64,000 bases of DNA from Paraglaciecola arctica BSs20135 (GCF_000314995.1 NZ_BAEO01000027.1:1-64000); one strand, 5' to 3'. Positions 48,265-58,371 are shown, numbered from the stretch's first letter. The notes: generated by a model not told the origin, from the letters alone. A program made the numbers and translations.

Positions 48265-48435
48265 TTAGTCAAGTTTGCTGATAGTGATTTCAATATTTTT
48301 ACTATTACCAGCAAACCATTTTTGAACATAAATACTGCCTATAACGGGTGGCATTCCCTCTTCAGGTATTTCTTTATATCGAATACTATTTTTGTTCTGT
48401 TTTTCTAACTCAAATTTAACTTTTTTCTCGGACAT
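48265..48435 (-). CDS. Small conserved-looking protein, 56 residues
   Basis: ATG at 48435, stop at 48265. The sequence begins MSEKKVKFELEKQNKNSIRY, then EIPEEGMPPVIGSIYVQKW, and ends ITISKLD. The layout (a short strand, R-Y, P-P-V-I-G-S-I-Y-V-Q-K hairpin, closing strand) is that of a small beta-rich family of single-domain cytosolic proteins I have seen in many bacteria but cannot name with certainty. No membrane segment. Function unknown. It is shorter than the usual gene-calling cut-off and lies on the same strand as nagX but beyond its hairpin. Confidence 0.7.
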   Translation of the reverse strand: MSEKKVKFELEKQNKNSIRYKEIPEEGMPPVIGSIYVQKWFAGNSKNIEITISKLD

Positions 48436-48521
48436 GAATGATGCCTTAGGGCGTGTGATTATATGTTGGGGTGATCTTAACCGATCGAATGAAGCACTGC
48501 AGGCTTTTGCTTAGGGTAAAT

Positions 48522-48553
48522 ATTCGACCATAATAATAGTATTATGGTCGAAT
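48522..48553 (-). terminator. 13-bp hairpin after nagX
   Basis: ATTCGACCATAAT (48522-48534) pairs perfectly with ATTATGGTCGAAT (48541-48553), loop of six, 62 bases past the nagX stop. The minus-strand tail is only weakly T-rich. It probably closes the nag operon transcript. Confidence 0.6.
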
Positions 48554-48615
48554 CACGTTTTATAGTGAGAATTTTGTTCACATCTTAAAAGTTCAGGATT
48601 TGGGTTTCTAGCTCT

Positions 48616-49716
48616 TTAAAGTTTAATAAATATCCGCTTTTTATATAACACCAAAGCGATGCCGTAAAACAATGCGGTGAACACTATTGCGTATAGCAGT
48701 GAAGCGAGTTTGTCAGTCATGAGGCTTTGAAGGCTGCTGTATATCCATACCTGAATTGAGTTGGATTGTGTTCCTATGGTGATGCTAAATCTGTTTAAAA
48801 ATATAGCAAAGACCCAAGCGGCCACGTAGATGAAAATAGGATTGCTGCCATATATTTTCAACCCATTTAGTACGGTATTTACCACTGGTACACGCCAAAG
48901 CAATATGATCACCGCAAGACTTAAACACGCAAATGCGCTACTGACCAGCACATACGAACTCGTCCATAAGCTTTTATTAATGGGATGCCAAACTGACCAC
49001 ACAAAGCCTAATGCAAGTAAAATTGCTCCTACAATCATAAGTTGTAATATTTGTTGCTTCTGGTTTTTTTGTTGCAGGACATTGACACATATTAGGTAAC
49101 CACTTAATACTGTCATTGCCGCGCCAATAGTGCTGAGTAACCCTTCTGGATCGAAAGGTAATCCTTTTCCCTGCCACATATGGGCACTGCCGAGTATCGC
49201 CATGTCAAAGTGCCGAACACTATTATTTTCTAGTGAGTAGGGTGCTTGACCTGCCGATAACAGCAGCAGCCAATAAACAATTAAGGTAACGACGGCGCTC
49301 AACAATAACCAACGCTCTTTTATTATCGCCAGCATGCTAGCGACCAATAAAAAGCATAAACCTATACGTTGTAATACTCCCATTATTCGCCAAGTGTCAG
49401 GGGCTTGATCGAATGGGATAATTTGTAATAAAAAGCCAATAAAAACCAACAAAAAACTACGCTTAAAAATCGATAGCCATGGGAGACCAGATGCCTGGAT
49501 TTGACCTCTTAAAGAACACGCCATAGATGCACCCATAACGAACAAAAAGAAAGGAAAAACCAAATCTGTTGGTGTTAGCCCATGCCAGTCAGCATGTAAA
49601 AAAGGAGCATAAACTGCTGACCATGAACCTGGATTATTGACCAGCAACATGAGTGCTAACGCCAGCCCCCTTAATACATCAATTGCTTCTATACGTGTTT
49701 GTATTGATTGATTCAT
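48616..49716 (-). CDS. nagX: NagX-like inner-membrane protein (DUF5009)
   Basis: 366 residues with about ten membrane helices. Family marks: IDVLRGLALALMLLVNNPGSW near the N-terminus, HADWHGLTPTDLVFPFFLF, FDPEGLLSTIGA, and the C-terminal LYKKRIFIKL. It is related to the transmembrane heparan-alpha-glucosaminide N-acetyltransferases and occurs in nag clusters of Shewanella and Xanthomonas, where a part in GlcNAc or chitooligosaccharide uptake has been proposed. Last gene of the minus-strand GlcNAc series, 63 bases after the hexosaminidase. A frameshifted paralog lies at 30359-31568 in the peptidoglycan segment. Confidence 0.87.
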   Translation of the reverse strand: MNQSIQTRIEAIDVLRGLALALMLLVNNPGSWSAVYAPFLHADWHGLTPTDLVFPFFLFVMGASMACSLRGQIQASGLPWLSIFKRSFLLVFIGFLLQIIPFDQAPDTWRIMGVLQRIGLCFLLVASMLAIIKERWLLLSAVVTLIVYWLLLLSAGQAPYSLENNSVRHFDMAILGSAHMWQGKGLPFDPEGLLSTIGAAMTVLSGYLICVNVLQQKNQKQQILQLMIVGAILLALGFVWSVWHPINKSLWTSSYVLVSSAFACLSLAVIILLWRVPVVNTVLNGLKIYGSNPIFIYVAAWVFAIFLNRFSITIGTQSNSIQVWIYSSLQSLMTDKLASLLYAIVFTALFYGIALVLYKKRIFIKL

Positions 49717-49779
49717 ATTTAGTACTTCTTATCTTTATTTATACCGCCGCTAAGGGCTCCAAAATAGGCATTTTCTAAA

Positions 49780-52425
49780 CTATTGCTTTTCTACAGACAA
49801 AGTTTGCTCGCGGCTGGTAACTTGTGTATTAGGAATTTTAGCCCTTATGCGAATATCACCCTGTGTTTGTGGTTTCAGCGGGTTTTCAAACACTTGCCAG
49901 TTTTGACCTGACATTTGATACTCAAGTTGTAAGCCATTAAAAGCAGATTGCATAAATAACATCCTATCTTTTATTATTGCGCCGGGTAATGGGACTCTTG
50001 GCTGGATGCCATCTTTCACCAGTTGTGGCATGGCTTTATGAACCAATACACGGGTAAAACCAAGCCAGTCTGCATCCATCGCACTTTTTTGTGTTGAATC
50101 AAAATGACCCGTTTGAGCCGAATAGCTAACACCCGCTTGATATTTTTCCGCCCATTCAGGCTTATGCCATGCGCGTTCAGCTACCGCTAATAACCGGGGA
50201 AAAAGCATGTAGTTGGCCTGAGCGTCGGAACGCACAGTTTCACCCCATATTTGGGCTTGTATACCTAATATTTTTCGATTGTCTTGAATATCAACACTGG
50301 CTGTTGTTGCATAATTATGACCCAATTTATCGGTCCATATTTCAGCGTGTACAGGTAAGTTATGAGGCATAAACTGAAAAACTTGATAACTGTCGGTAAA
50401 TCTTGAACCCCAATAGTAGCCAGGTTCGATAGGGTCTGCTTCGTAGGGGAAATCAAAATAGAGTACGTCTGGTGTAGACAGCACAACATCCCAACCATTA
50501 TTTATCATTTTGTGGACTTTATTGTTTGCTCCTTGATAAAGAGCTTCCCATGCGTGGGATTGAATTTTTTTAGGTAAGTTATCAGGATTTGCATGGGATA
50601 AGCCATCACTCCATGCTGCAGGTATAACCCCCAATTCACTGACATTTGTGGCTACTTTTTCTACAAAATATGCTCCAAGCTGCTTAACATCAGTAAGACT
50701 ATCGTTTTTGGCAATCAGTGCTGCGCATGCCGGAGACTCTGTCCATGCACCAGCAGTTTCATCTGCCCCAATGTGATAGCGTTTTAATGGTACGTTTGCC
50801 ATTTTATGCATGTCGATTAATTGTTCAAGCACTTCACCTATAAAAGTATAGGTAGCAGGCAAACAAGGATTTAATGTGTTGTCGTTATAGTGTTGAATAG
50901 AGCGATATTGGCTTTTATCGTCGGGCTCGCTTAATAAATATTGTGCTGCCTCATCAGGCTTTTCTTCTTTTATTAGGCGGTTGTATCTAGCGTTCATTGA
51001 GACAATCGCTGCCCGTGAATGTCCTGGCATGTCTAAAGAGGGGAGTACCTCAATTTGACGTGCGTCAGCATATTGTAAAATTTCAATATAGTCCTCGATA
51101 CTATAAAAACCGCTGTTTTGTCGCGTTGCAGCTAACTTGCCATTACCGCTAGCGAGTTGTGGCATCAAACAACTTTGCTCCGATTCATCAAAGCATCGAA
51201 ATGCGCCTACATCGGTTAATTCAGGTAAAGAATCAATTTGTAACCTCCAGCCCTCATCGTCTGCTAAATGCAAATGTAACTTGTTGAGTTTGTAGTAAGA
51301 CATTTGATCTAAGGCTTTTAAAATAAAGTCTTTACTACGGAAGTTACGGGATACATCAATGTGTAGACCGCGATATGTCATGTCGGGTTGATCTTCTGCT
51401 AATCCTAAGGGTAGAGACTTGTTTTTTGCATCATAAAGTTGCGCGATTGACATCATTGCATAATAAAAGCCTGCTGAATCTGCATAAGAAATTTGTATGT
51501 CATCAGCAGTGACCAACAAGGTATAACTTTCTGGAATTGCATTTGTCTGTAGCTTGGTTTTTATGGGTAAACCTTGTGCGTTTATTTGTAATGCGTTGCT
51601 GTTAAATCGTTGGGTAATCGCAGTGGCGAAGTTGGGTTTAACATTTTTTGGCATGTCGGGTAATTTGATCCCGGCCGAAAGCTCAATTGTTTTGCCTGAC
51701 CAACTAGCCGTATTTAGTTTAGGTATGATACGTGGCTCGTTACTTACCCTGTCCTCAACCCCATGTGAAGAAAAGCGAGCAAAACGCTCTTGTGCATCAG
51801 CAATGGCGACTTTGTCGTCTGCTGTTCTGAGTAATTGTTCAGGGCGAGTAAAAGGCACAACGTGTTGAGGTCGTGCTAGCTGATAACCAGCAGTTAACTT
51901 TTCGGTGGTTGAAGTAATCACACTTGCTTCGCCGTTATCTGCCACCAATATATAATTAGGAAACAATACTGACTCAGAGGCTAGTGGTGAATTACCATAA
52001 AACTGAATTTCATATGGGGTGTTTGCCTTTATATCCGCATTTTTGGGGGTAATTTCATGCATGTCACCATTAACATGCACTAGGTTCAATGCATTGCTAG
52101 TGCTGGCGATGATTGGCGTTAAACTACTGAACATGATGCGCCAGGCATTGGGCATATGCTCGGGCAATGCAATTGTCATAGTGGCCTGATAACAACTCTT
52201 AACGTTGTTTGGGCAACCTTCTGTTAAGTAATTATTATCGACCCTCAATTTAACCTGAATTTGCTCTGCTGCTTGGCTAACTGAACTTAACGGATTAGCA
52301 GCAGTGGCTATTTGAGTTTCGTCTGCCTGTTCACAACCAGCCATAAAAAGAGTTGCCACTATAGTCAGGCTGGCAAGTGATCTTCGTTTTAATTTACTGG
52401 TCATTGGCATAGTGTTAATTGTCAT
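49780..52425 (-). CDS. Beta-N-acetylhexosaminidase, GH20 chitobiase-type lipoprotein
   Basis: 881 residues. Lipobox LFMAGC, Glu at +2. Domains in order: CHB_HEX N-terminal carbohydrate-binding-like domain (about 50-200), GH20b (about 230-345), the GH20 barrel with RGLHIDVSRNFRSKDFILKA and catalytic Asp555-Glu556 in HIGADETAGAW, and a CHB_HEX C-terminal domain (about 800-881). It releases GlcNAc from chitobiose and chitooligomers in the periplasm or at the outer membrane, supplying the transporter and kinase encoded upstream on the same strand. Size and domain order match Vibrio and Alteromonas chitobiases. Confidence 0.93.
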   Translation of the reverse strand: MTINTMPMTSKLKRRSLASLTIVATLFMAGCEQADETQIATAANPLSSVSQAAEQIQVKLRVDNNYLTEGCPNNVKSCYQATMTIALPEHMPNAWRIMFSSLTPIIASTSNALNLVHVNGDMHEITPKNADIKANTPYEIQFYGNSPLASESVLFPNYILVADNGEASVITSTTEKLTAGYQLARPQHVVPFTRPEQLLRTADDKVAIADAQERFARFSSHGVEDRVSNEPRIIPKLNTASWSGKTIELSAGIKLPDMPKNVKPNFATAITQRFNSNALQINAQGLPIKTKLQTNAIPESYTLLVTADDIQISYADSAGFYYAMMSIAQLYDAKNKSLPLGLAEDQPDMTYRGLHIDVSRNFRSKDFILKALDQMSYYKLNKLHLHLADDEGWRLQIDSLPELTDVGAFRCFDESEQSCLMPQLASGNGKLAATRQNSGFYSIEDYIEILQYADARQIEVLPSLDMPGHSRAAIVSMNARYNRLIKEEKPDEAAQYLLSEPDDKSQYRSIQHYNDNTLNPCLPATYTFIGEVLEQLIDMHKMANVPLKRYHIGADETAGAWTESPACAALIAKNDSLTDVKQLGAYFVEKVATNVSELGVIPAAWSDGLSHANPDNLPKKIQSHAWEALYQGANNKVHKMINNGWDVVLSTPDVLYFDFPYEADPIEPGYYWGSRFTDSYQVFQFMPHNLPVHAEIWTDKLGHNYATTASVDIQDNRKILGIQAQIWGETVRSDAQANYMLFPRLLAVAERAWHKPEWAEKYQAGVSYSAQTGHFDSTQKSAMDADWLGFTRVLVHKAMPQLVKDGIQPRVPLPGAIIKDRMLFMQSAFNGLQLEYQMSGQNWQVFENPLKPQTQGDIRIRAKIPNTQVTSREQTLSVEKQ

Positions 52426-52557
52426 AGGTTAAGTCCTGTGTAAATATTCTAAAAATTTGCCGTGTGGTTTGGGTATAGACGTTGATCTCTAGTAATTTTA
52501 TCAACAGAATCAATAACAAATTGCTTCAATTCCGCGGAGACACTCGCCTTTTTTATC

Positions 52558-54498
52558 CTAACGATTCAGCCTGTTTTCTATTAAATCTTCTACCACACTA
52601 GGTTCGGCCAGAGTTGAAACATCACCTAGTTGGTCATATTCATTGGCCGCAATTTTACGTAATATTCTGCGCATTATTTTACCAGAGCGGGTTTTAGGTA
52701 AACCTTGTGTCCATTGGATCATATCGGGAGTGGCGATAGGGCTTAATTCTTTACGTACCCAGTTTTTAAGTTCGCTGGTGAGTTCATCATTATAGCTTTG
52801 CCCTTCTACAGGACTCACAAAGACATAAATCCCTTGGCCTTTTATGTCGTGTGTGAATCCCACAACAGCAGCCTCGGCAACAGCGGGGTGGGAAACCAAG
52901 GCACTTTCTATTTCGGCGGTGCCTAAACGATGCCCAGATACATTAAGCACATCATCAACCCGTCCTGTTATCCAGTAGTAACCATCCTCATCTCTTCGAC
53001 AGCCATCGCCTGTAAAGTATTGATTTTTATAGGTGCTAAAGTAGGTTTGGATAAAGCGGGCATGGTCACCATAAATGGTTCTAGCTTGGCCCGGCCAACT
53101 ATCGCGGATCACCAAGTTGCCTTCGGTTGCGTGTAGTAACTCTTCGCCGTGTTTATCGACTATGGCTGGCTGGATCCCAAAAAATGGCATACTAGCAGCG
53201 CCTGGTTTTAAAGCGGTAACACTAGGCAAAGGGGTGATCATAATGCCACCGGTTTCAGTCTGCCACCAAGTGTCTACAATGGGGCAGCGACTTTTACCTA
53301 TGGTTTCATAGTACCACTGCCAGGCTTGGGGATTGATCGGTTCGCCTACCGAACCTAAAAGTCGCAGTGAATTACAGTGCGTACCATCTGCTGGATAATC
53401 ACCATGGGCCATTAATGCCCGTATTGCAGTAGGCGCAGTATAAAGAATATTGACCTTATGTTTGTCTACTATTTGGCAAATTCGTCTTACATCTGGGTAA
53501 GTGGGTACACCTTCAAATAATAATGTAGTGGCTCCGTTTGCTAATGGCCCGTACACCATATAACTGTGGCCAGTTATCCAGCCTACATCTGCTGCGCACC
53601 AGTAAATGTCGCCAGGGTGATAGTCAAATACATATTTGTGGGTCAATGCTGCATACACTAGATAACCACCAGTGGTATGCACCACTCCTTTAGGGGTACC
53701 AGTTGAGCCGGAAGTGTAGAGAATAAATAATGGGTCTTCGGCATTCATGACAGTAGGAGCGCAGTCTGTGGAAAAATCTGCGACCAATCTGTGCCACCAC
53801 AAATCTCGAGGAGTAAATTGCACCTCTCCACTGGTATTTTGAAATACTATGCAATGGGTAATACTTGGGCAGCGATTATCTTTTAAGGCTTCGTCCACAT
53901 TGACTTTTATTGGGGTGGTTTTACCACCGCGGCGCCCTTCGTCAGCAGTGATCACTACTTTTGCATCGCAATCGTTGATACGATCAGCTATGGCATTAGG
54001 CGAAAATCCTGCGAAAATAATAGAATGTACTGCGCCAATTCTAGTGCAAGCTAACATTGCATAAGCTGCTTCTGGCACCATGGGCATATAAATAGCCACA
54101 CGATCGCCTTTATTCACTCCTAGTTTTTTTAAGCCATTAGCTAAGCGACACACTTCATCATGTAATTGTTGATAGCTGATGTTTTGGTCTGTGTCAGTAG
54201 AGTCACCTTCCCAAATAATAGCGGTCTGCTGTGCGTGATGCGCCAAATGCCTATCAATACAATTGTAGCTGACATTTAACTGCCCATCTTCAAACCACTT
54301 TATGTGTAGATCGTCTTCAGAAAAACTGCTGTTTTTGATGATAGTCGGAGCTTTATACCAATCCAAAATGGCCGATTGCTGTTGCCAAAATTCATTGGGA
54401 GACTCAATCGATTGGCGATACATAGCTTGATACTTTTCAGTACTTAAAAAAGAATCCTGCTTGGCTTGTTCTGGCACGGGATAAAGCATTTCAGTCAT
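52558..54498 (-). CDS. acs: Acetyl-CoA synthetase
   Basis: 646 residues, full length for Acs. AMP-forming ligase motifs: [51 protein letters not shown], and the regulated lysine in [11 protein letters not shown]. It activates acetate to acetyl-CoA in the cytosol. Its place between nagP and the hexosaminidase on the same strand makes sense: NagA releases acetate from every GlcNAc-6-P, and this enzyme recovers it. Propionyl-CoA synthetase is a close relative, but the motifs and length fit Acs better. Confidence 0.92.
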   Translation of the reverse strand: MTEMLYPVPEQAKQDSFLSTEKYQAMYRQSIESPNEFWQQQSAILDWYKAPTIIKNSSFSEDDLHIKWFEDGQLNVSYNCIDRHLAHHAQQTAIIWEGDSTDTDQNISYQQLHDEVCRLANGLKKLGVNKGDRVAIYMPMVPEAAYAMLACTRIGAVHSIIFAGFSPNAIADRINDCDAKVVITADEGRRGGKTTPIKVNVDEALKDNRCPSITHCIVFQNTSGEVQFTPRDLWWHRLVADFSTDCAPTVMNAEDPLFILYTSGSTGTPKGVVHTTGGYLVYAALTHKYVFDYHPGDIYWCAADVGWITGHSYMVYGPLANGATTLLFEGVPTYPDVRRICQIVDKHKVNILYTAPTAIRALMAHGDYPADGTHCNSLRLLGSVGEPINPQAWQWYYETIGKSRCPIVDTWWQTETGGIMITPLPSVTALKPGAASMPFFGIQPAIVDKHGEELLHATEGNLVIRDSWPGQARTIYGDHARFIQTYFSTYKNQYFTGDGCRRDEDGYYWITGRVDDVLNVSGHRLGTAEIESALVSHPAVAEAAVVGFTHDIKGQGIYVFVSPVEGQSYNDELTSELKNWVRKELSPIATPDMIQWTQGLPKTRSGKIMRRILRKIAANEYDQLGDVSTLAEPSVVEDLIENRLNR

Positions 54499-54563
54499 GA
54501 CTACTTCCGGTAAAAAGGTTTGCTGATAGGTTTGTCAGATAATTACATTTATGTTGTTTACTC

Positions 54564-54586
54564 GCCTAAGGTGGGTCACCTTAGGC
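54564..54586. terminator. 10-bp stem-loop between nagP and acs
   Basis: GCCTAAGGTG and CACCTTAGGC form a perfect stem with a three-base loop, 22 bases past the nagP stop. No T-run follows on the minus strand, so it may only reduce read-through from nagK-nagA-nagP into acs. Confidence 0.5.
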
Positions 54587-54607
54587 TCGAATAATCGCTA
54601 AAAAGGC

Positions 54608-55921
54608 TTAAGACCATTGTCTTATTTTGTGTCCTTTAAGGGCATAAAATAGGATGAAACCGTAACAGGGGAGCATCATCCAATAAGCTGACTGATTATC
54701 AAAATGGTCGGCTAAAAAACCATAACAAAGTGGTAAAACAGCGCCGCCAGATATGCCCATAATCAACCACGCAGATCCTCGTGCAGTTAAACTGTATAAA
54801 CCATCTAGCGCTAAGGGCCAAACAGCAGGCCAAACCAATGCATTGGCAAAGCCTAATATTGCAATAAGAGTGATAGCATTAGGTAGTTCAGCAATTCCCA
54901 TCCATCCCCACAAAAAACTTGAAATTGATGTGGATTGCACGTCAGCAAACACCACCGCCACACTCAATATTAAACCTAGAATGGCAGAGCCAGCTAACGC
55001 CTGAGCCTGATCAATCAGCCTTGGAATAAGCATTAAGCCTATTAAATAGCCCAGTACCATAAAGGCCATAGTATAAGAAGTTAACGATGTGGCGTTTGCT
55101 ACACCTAGCTGAGAACCAAACAGGCCAATTGTATCCCCAGCTATTACCTCGACTCCCACATATAAAAATAGCGCTAACACGCCAAGAATCAATTGTGGGT
55201 AAGCTTTTAAACTGCCTGCTTCTGCATCCGCTGATTCGGGTTTTTCAAGGACTAAGTCGGGTAATGAAGAAAACTTTAATAAAACGGATAATGCAAATAA
55301 GGCCAAAGCCATATAAGCATAAGGTAAAACTAGTCCATCAGATAAAGCCGTAATTTGGGCAACACGTTCGATTTCTGGCAGTGCCGCTATGGATTGAGCA
55401 TTCACCCCTGCAAATTCTCCCAACACTAAGGCAGTAAACACTATTGGTGCTAGGAATCCGGCAAATTTATTCAGTAAACCCATAATGGAAATACGCACAG
55501 CTGCGGTTTCCTGCGGTCCGATTTTAACAATATATGGGTTTGATGCTGTTTGCAGAATAGTCAGACCTGTTCCCACAATAAACTGAGCAAAAAGAAAAAC
55601 GGCGAATTCTTGCGAATATGCAGCTGGGATAAACAGTAGACAACCTAAGGCTATTCCCACTAAGCCTAAACACATTGAATGTTTGTAGCCTACTTTGTCT
55701 AACACCCAAGACATGGGTAGAGCCATTACTACATAGGCAATATAAAAGGAAAAAGCGACGAGTAATGCTTGTGACTCTGTTAAGTCACAGACTATTTGTA
55801 AAAACGGGATCAGGGCGCCGTTAAGCCATGTGACAAAACCAAATACGAAGAACAACATGCCTATGATAAGCATTGGTATTAGTGCACCTGATTTAGACTG
55901 CTGTGTGTTAATTGTTTGCAT
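54608..55921 (-). CDS. nagP: GlcNAc MFS permease (FucP-like)
   Basis: 437 residues with twelve predicted membrane helices and no cleaved signal. It belongs to the FucP/sugar:proton MFS group: FGFVTWLNGALIPFLQIVCD at the first helix is diagnostic, with LNKFAGFLAPI and WPLALDGLYSLTARGSAWLIMG later. NagP of Shewanella imports GlcNAc unphosphorylated. It follows nagA by 37 bases in an operon with the GlcNAc kinase, so the same job is very likely here. Confidence 0.92.
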   Translation of the reverse strand: MQTINTQQSKSGALIPMLIIGMLFFVFGFVTWLNGALIPFLQIVCDLTESQALLVAFSFYIAYVVMALPMSWVLDKVGYKHSMCLGLVGIALGCLLFIPAAYSQEFAVFLFAQFIVGTGLTILQTASNPYIVKIGPQETAAVRISIMGLLNKFAGFLAPIVFTALVLGEFAGVNAQSIAALPEIERVAQITALSDGLVLPYAYMALALFALSVLLKFSSLPDLVLEKPESADAEAGSLKAYPQLILGVLALFLYVGVEVIAGDTIGLFGSQLGVANATSLTSYTMAFMVLGYLIGLMLIPRLIDQAQALAGSAILGLILSVAVVFADVQSTSISSFLWGWMGIAELPNAITLIAILGFANALVWPAVWPLALDGLYSLTARGSAWLIMGISGGAVLPLCYGFLADHFDNQSAYWMMLPCYGFILFYALKGHKIRQWS

Positions 55922-55958
55922 TGTTCACCTTCTTATTGATTTTAGTGCTAAGTCTGGT

Positions 55959-57086
55959 TTAACCGAATACTTGTTCACCAGCTATATAAGTGGCATTCAC
56001 ATCATATTGATCGGTTAATACAACCCAGTCTGCAGCAAACCCTGGAGCCAAATAGCCCTTGTGTTGTTGCAAGCCTAGGAATGTGGCTGGAGTAGTTGAA
56101 GCCATCTTGATGGCGTCTTCAATAGTGCAGTGTAAATCAAGTATGCAGTTACGAACGGCACTGGCCATATCAAGTGCCGAACCCGCTAATCTACCGCCTT
56201 CAATGGTTAATTTATTGCCTTGTCGATTGATCTGCATACCAGCAAATTGTAATTCGATTTGTTCACTACCGACATGAGACATAGCATCGGTAACTAGCAT
56301 AATACGCTCTGGCGTTTTACATTTAATCGCCAATTGGCAGCTGGTCATATCCACATGTTCATGGTCGACAATCAATCCACAATAGCTAGATGCGTCTAAT
56401 AATGCCGCTCCAACCATGCCCGCTTCTCTACTTTGCAGAGGCGACATAGCATTGAATAAATGGGTAAAACCTTGCGCACCAGCTTTAAGCGCCGCAAACG
56501 TCTGATCGGCACTCGCATTAGAGTGACCTAAACAGATTTTAACGTTAGCTTGCACTAACTCCTCAATTATCTCGACAGATACGTTTTCAGGAGCCAAAGT
56601 GACACAAACTAAACCAAGATCTGTGCGTTTAAACAAGGCCATTTCTTCTGGACTAATTTGCCGAATATGCTGCGATGGGTGAATGCCTTTTTTAGGTTGG
56701 CTTAAATGGGGTCCTTCAAAATGAATGCCTACTATGCCTTTTACATTTTGTGCGATGGCAGATGCCACGGCATTGGCTGCCAATTGCATAGTTTCAAAAT
56801 CATCGGTTATAAGAGTAGGCAAGATAGCAGTGCTACCAAATTGTTGATGGGCTTGGCTCATGGTAATCAAAGTGTCTAGGTTCGGTTGATTATTAAATAA
56901 TACTCCGCCACCACCATTAACCTGTACGTCCACAAAACCAGGAACAACTAAACCAGACAATGGAATAACATCGCCTTGAAACCGTGCTGATTCAACTGAG
57001 TGTATTGTGCCGGACTCAACAGTAATCATTTGATTCTTTTTAACGGTTTCACCATCAAACAAATTTTCTGCAAAAAAACGCTGCAT
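55959..57086 (-). CDS. nagA: N-acetylglucosamine-6-phosphate deacetylase
   Basis: 375 residues, amidohydrolase barrel. VPGFVDVQVNGGGG, the metal-binding HFEGPHLSQPKKG, LGHSNASADQ, GFTHLFNAMSPL and the catalytic Asp in LVTDAMSHVG are all present. It removes acetate from GlcNAc-6-P to give GlcN-6-P for NagB. It joins the chitin branch and the MurQ product of the peptidoglycan branch. It is 8 bases after nagK in the operon. Confidence 0.95.
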   Translation of the reverse strand: MQRFFAENLFDGETVKKNQMITVESGTIHSVESARFQGDVIPLSGLVVPGFVDVQVNGGGGVLFNNQPNLDTLITMSQAHQQFGSTAILPTLITDDFETMQLAANAVASAIAQNVKGIVGIHFEGPHLSQPKKGIHPSQHIRQISPEEMALFKRTDLGLVCVTLAPENVSVEIIEELVQANVKICLGHSNASADQTFAALKAGAQGFTHLFNAMSPLQSREAGMVGAALLDASSYCGLIVDHEHVDMTSCQLAIKCKTPERIMLVTDAMSHVGSEQIELQFAGMQINRQGNKLTIEGGRLAGSALDMASAVRNCILDLHCTIEDAIKMASTTPATFLGLQQHKGYLAPGFAADWVVLTDQYDVNATYIAGEQVFG

Positions 57087-57094
57087 CTGTGCCT

Positions 57095-57985
57095 CTAGTA
57101 TACTTTGTTAGTTAATTTCATCTTGGAATATAGAATTGCGCCTTGCTCTGGAGATGCTTTGGCGGGTTGAATGATATCCTGTAGTTGGCTATTCAAATAT
57201 GGCAGTAAGGGTTGTGTAATACCACCAATCAAAGACAAGCGATCTAGATTACCGCTTAATAAACGTTGGCAAATCTTATTGATATAAGTGGCGGCTTGAT
57301 TTACCAATAATAATGCATCTTCTTGCTGACTTGCCGCTAATTGCAAAATCAGCGGTGCAATTGATGCATAAAACACTGGTTTTGCCTCTAGTGTTAAACT
57401 AACCAAATCGTAAGCATTATCACAATTAAGTAAACTCATTACCTGTTCGCAAAGAGGATTGTTAGGAGTGATACCATCTAATGTTTCAAGGCAATGACTA
57501 ATCGCCATCTTGCCAAGCCATGCACCACTGCCTTTGTCGCCGACTACAAAACCATGACCGCCAACTTCTAACTGTTGACCGTTGTGGATAGCGATTCCAG
57601 ATGAACCTGTTCCTACTATCACTATGGCTCCGTCTAGACCTAAATGAGCGCCAAGGCAAGCAATATGCAAATCAGTGGTTATCTGCCAACTAGCAAAGGG
57701 TAAGGATTGTTTTAGAAAAGCTTGTTTAACTTGTGGAATATTAATACCTGCCAAGCCAATTCCAGCATGGATTTGGTTTAGTCTTAACCCTTTAATATTA
57801 GCATTGGCGATTGCTTTTTCACTGGCTTCAAGCACAGCGGCAACTGAACCTGTTAAATGACGGGCAGCATTAGCCGGACCTGAGGTCGCTTCAGCCAAAA
57901 GGTTTCCCTGTGCATCTTCTAGGCGAGCTTTACATTTGGTGCCGCCGCCATCAATGCCTAGAAAGAAGTCCGTTGAATTAGTCAA
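57095..57985 (-). CDS. nagK: N-acetylglucosamine kinase (BadF/BadG family)
   Basis: 296 residues. Phosphate loop FLGIDGGGTKCKARLED, GPANAARHLTG, and IVIVGTGSSGIAI...GGHGFVVGDKGSGAW define the BadF-type GlcNAc kinases of Shewanella and Xanthomonas nag operons. It phosphorylates imported GlcNAc at C6 in the cytosol. First gene of nagK-nagA-nagP; its promoter has a NagR operator at the predicted start site, 160 bases upstream. The paralog at 41398 shares every motif and may act on MurNAc. Confidence 0.9.
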   Translation of the reverse strand: MTNSTDFFLGIDGGGTKCKARLEDAQGNLLAEATSGPANAARHLTGSVAAVLEASEKAIANANIKGLRLNQIHAGIGLAGINIPQVKQAFLKQSLPFASWQITTDLHIACLGAHLGLDGAIVIVGTGSSGIAIHNGQQLEVGGHGFVVGDKGSGAWLGKMAISHCLETLDGITPNNPLCEQVMSLLNCDNAYDLVSLTLEAKPVFYASIAPLILQLAASQQEDALLLVNQAATYINKICQRLLSGNLDRLSLIGGITQPLLPYLNSQLQDIIQPAKASPEQGAILYSKMKLTNKVY

Positions 57986-58130
57986 AAATTATTCCTCTGT
58001 TTTTAGAACAATGCCTACTTTGTTTATTCGTCATCACTTTTTATACTTTTACAGCTCTATCGCTACACTCATCTTTTGAGTACCGCTGGCTATTCAAAAC
58101 ATGGAAATAGTAAAAATGGTTTACAAACAT

Positions 58131-58178
58131 AATGACAGCGTTGTCATTCTATTTTACATGTCATCAAACTATTTGCAA
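58131..58178 (-). promoter_or_regulatory. nagKAP promoter with NagR operator 1
   Basis: On the minus strand: TTGCAA (58178-58173), 16 bases, TAAAAT (58156-58151), then the operator. The operator AATGACAGCGTTGTCATT (58131-58148) matches the LacI-type NagR consensus AATGACARCGYTGTCATT of Shewanella and sits over the expected start, a repression position. The -35 region and the bases around it (ATTCAAAATGTTG, AAATAGTTT) are repeated in the nagB promoter. Confidence 0.85.
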
Positions 58179-58264
58179 CATTTTGAATACATGATTCATT
58201 TATTTGAATATAAACTAAATCTTCTGTCGGCTTTAACCGCAGCAAACTTTCAATAGATCTTTTT

Positions 58265-58295
58265 GAAAAAAGACCGGAACAATTTTGTTCCGGCC
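58265..58295 (-). terminator. Rho-independent terminator after nagB
   Basis: GACCGGAACAA (58272-58282) pairs with TTGTTCCGGCC (58285-58295; one G-U) and on the minus strand is followed by a run of six T. It separates nagB from nagK. Confidence 0.85.
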
Positions 58296-58353
58296 AAAAC
58301 ACACATAAAAATAGATGTTTACGCCGCCATAAAATTTTCTACATTAGAATATT

Positions 58354-58371
58354 TTTGACAGCGTTGTCATT
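58354..58371. promoter_or_regulatory. NagR operator 2
   Basis: TTTGACAGCGTTGTCATT, core TGACAGCGTTGTCA identical to the other three sites. It lies 223 bp from operator 1, beyond the nagB stop and away from a recognisable minus-strand promoter, so it may act as an auxiliary site for DNA looping. Confidence 0.8.
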
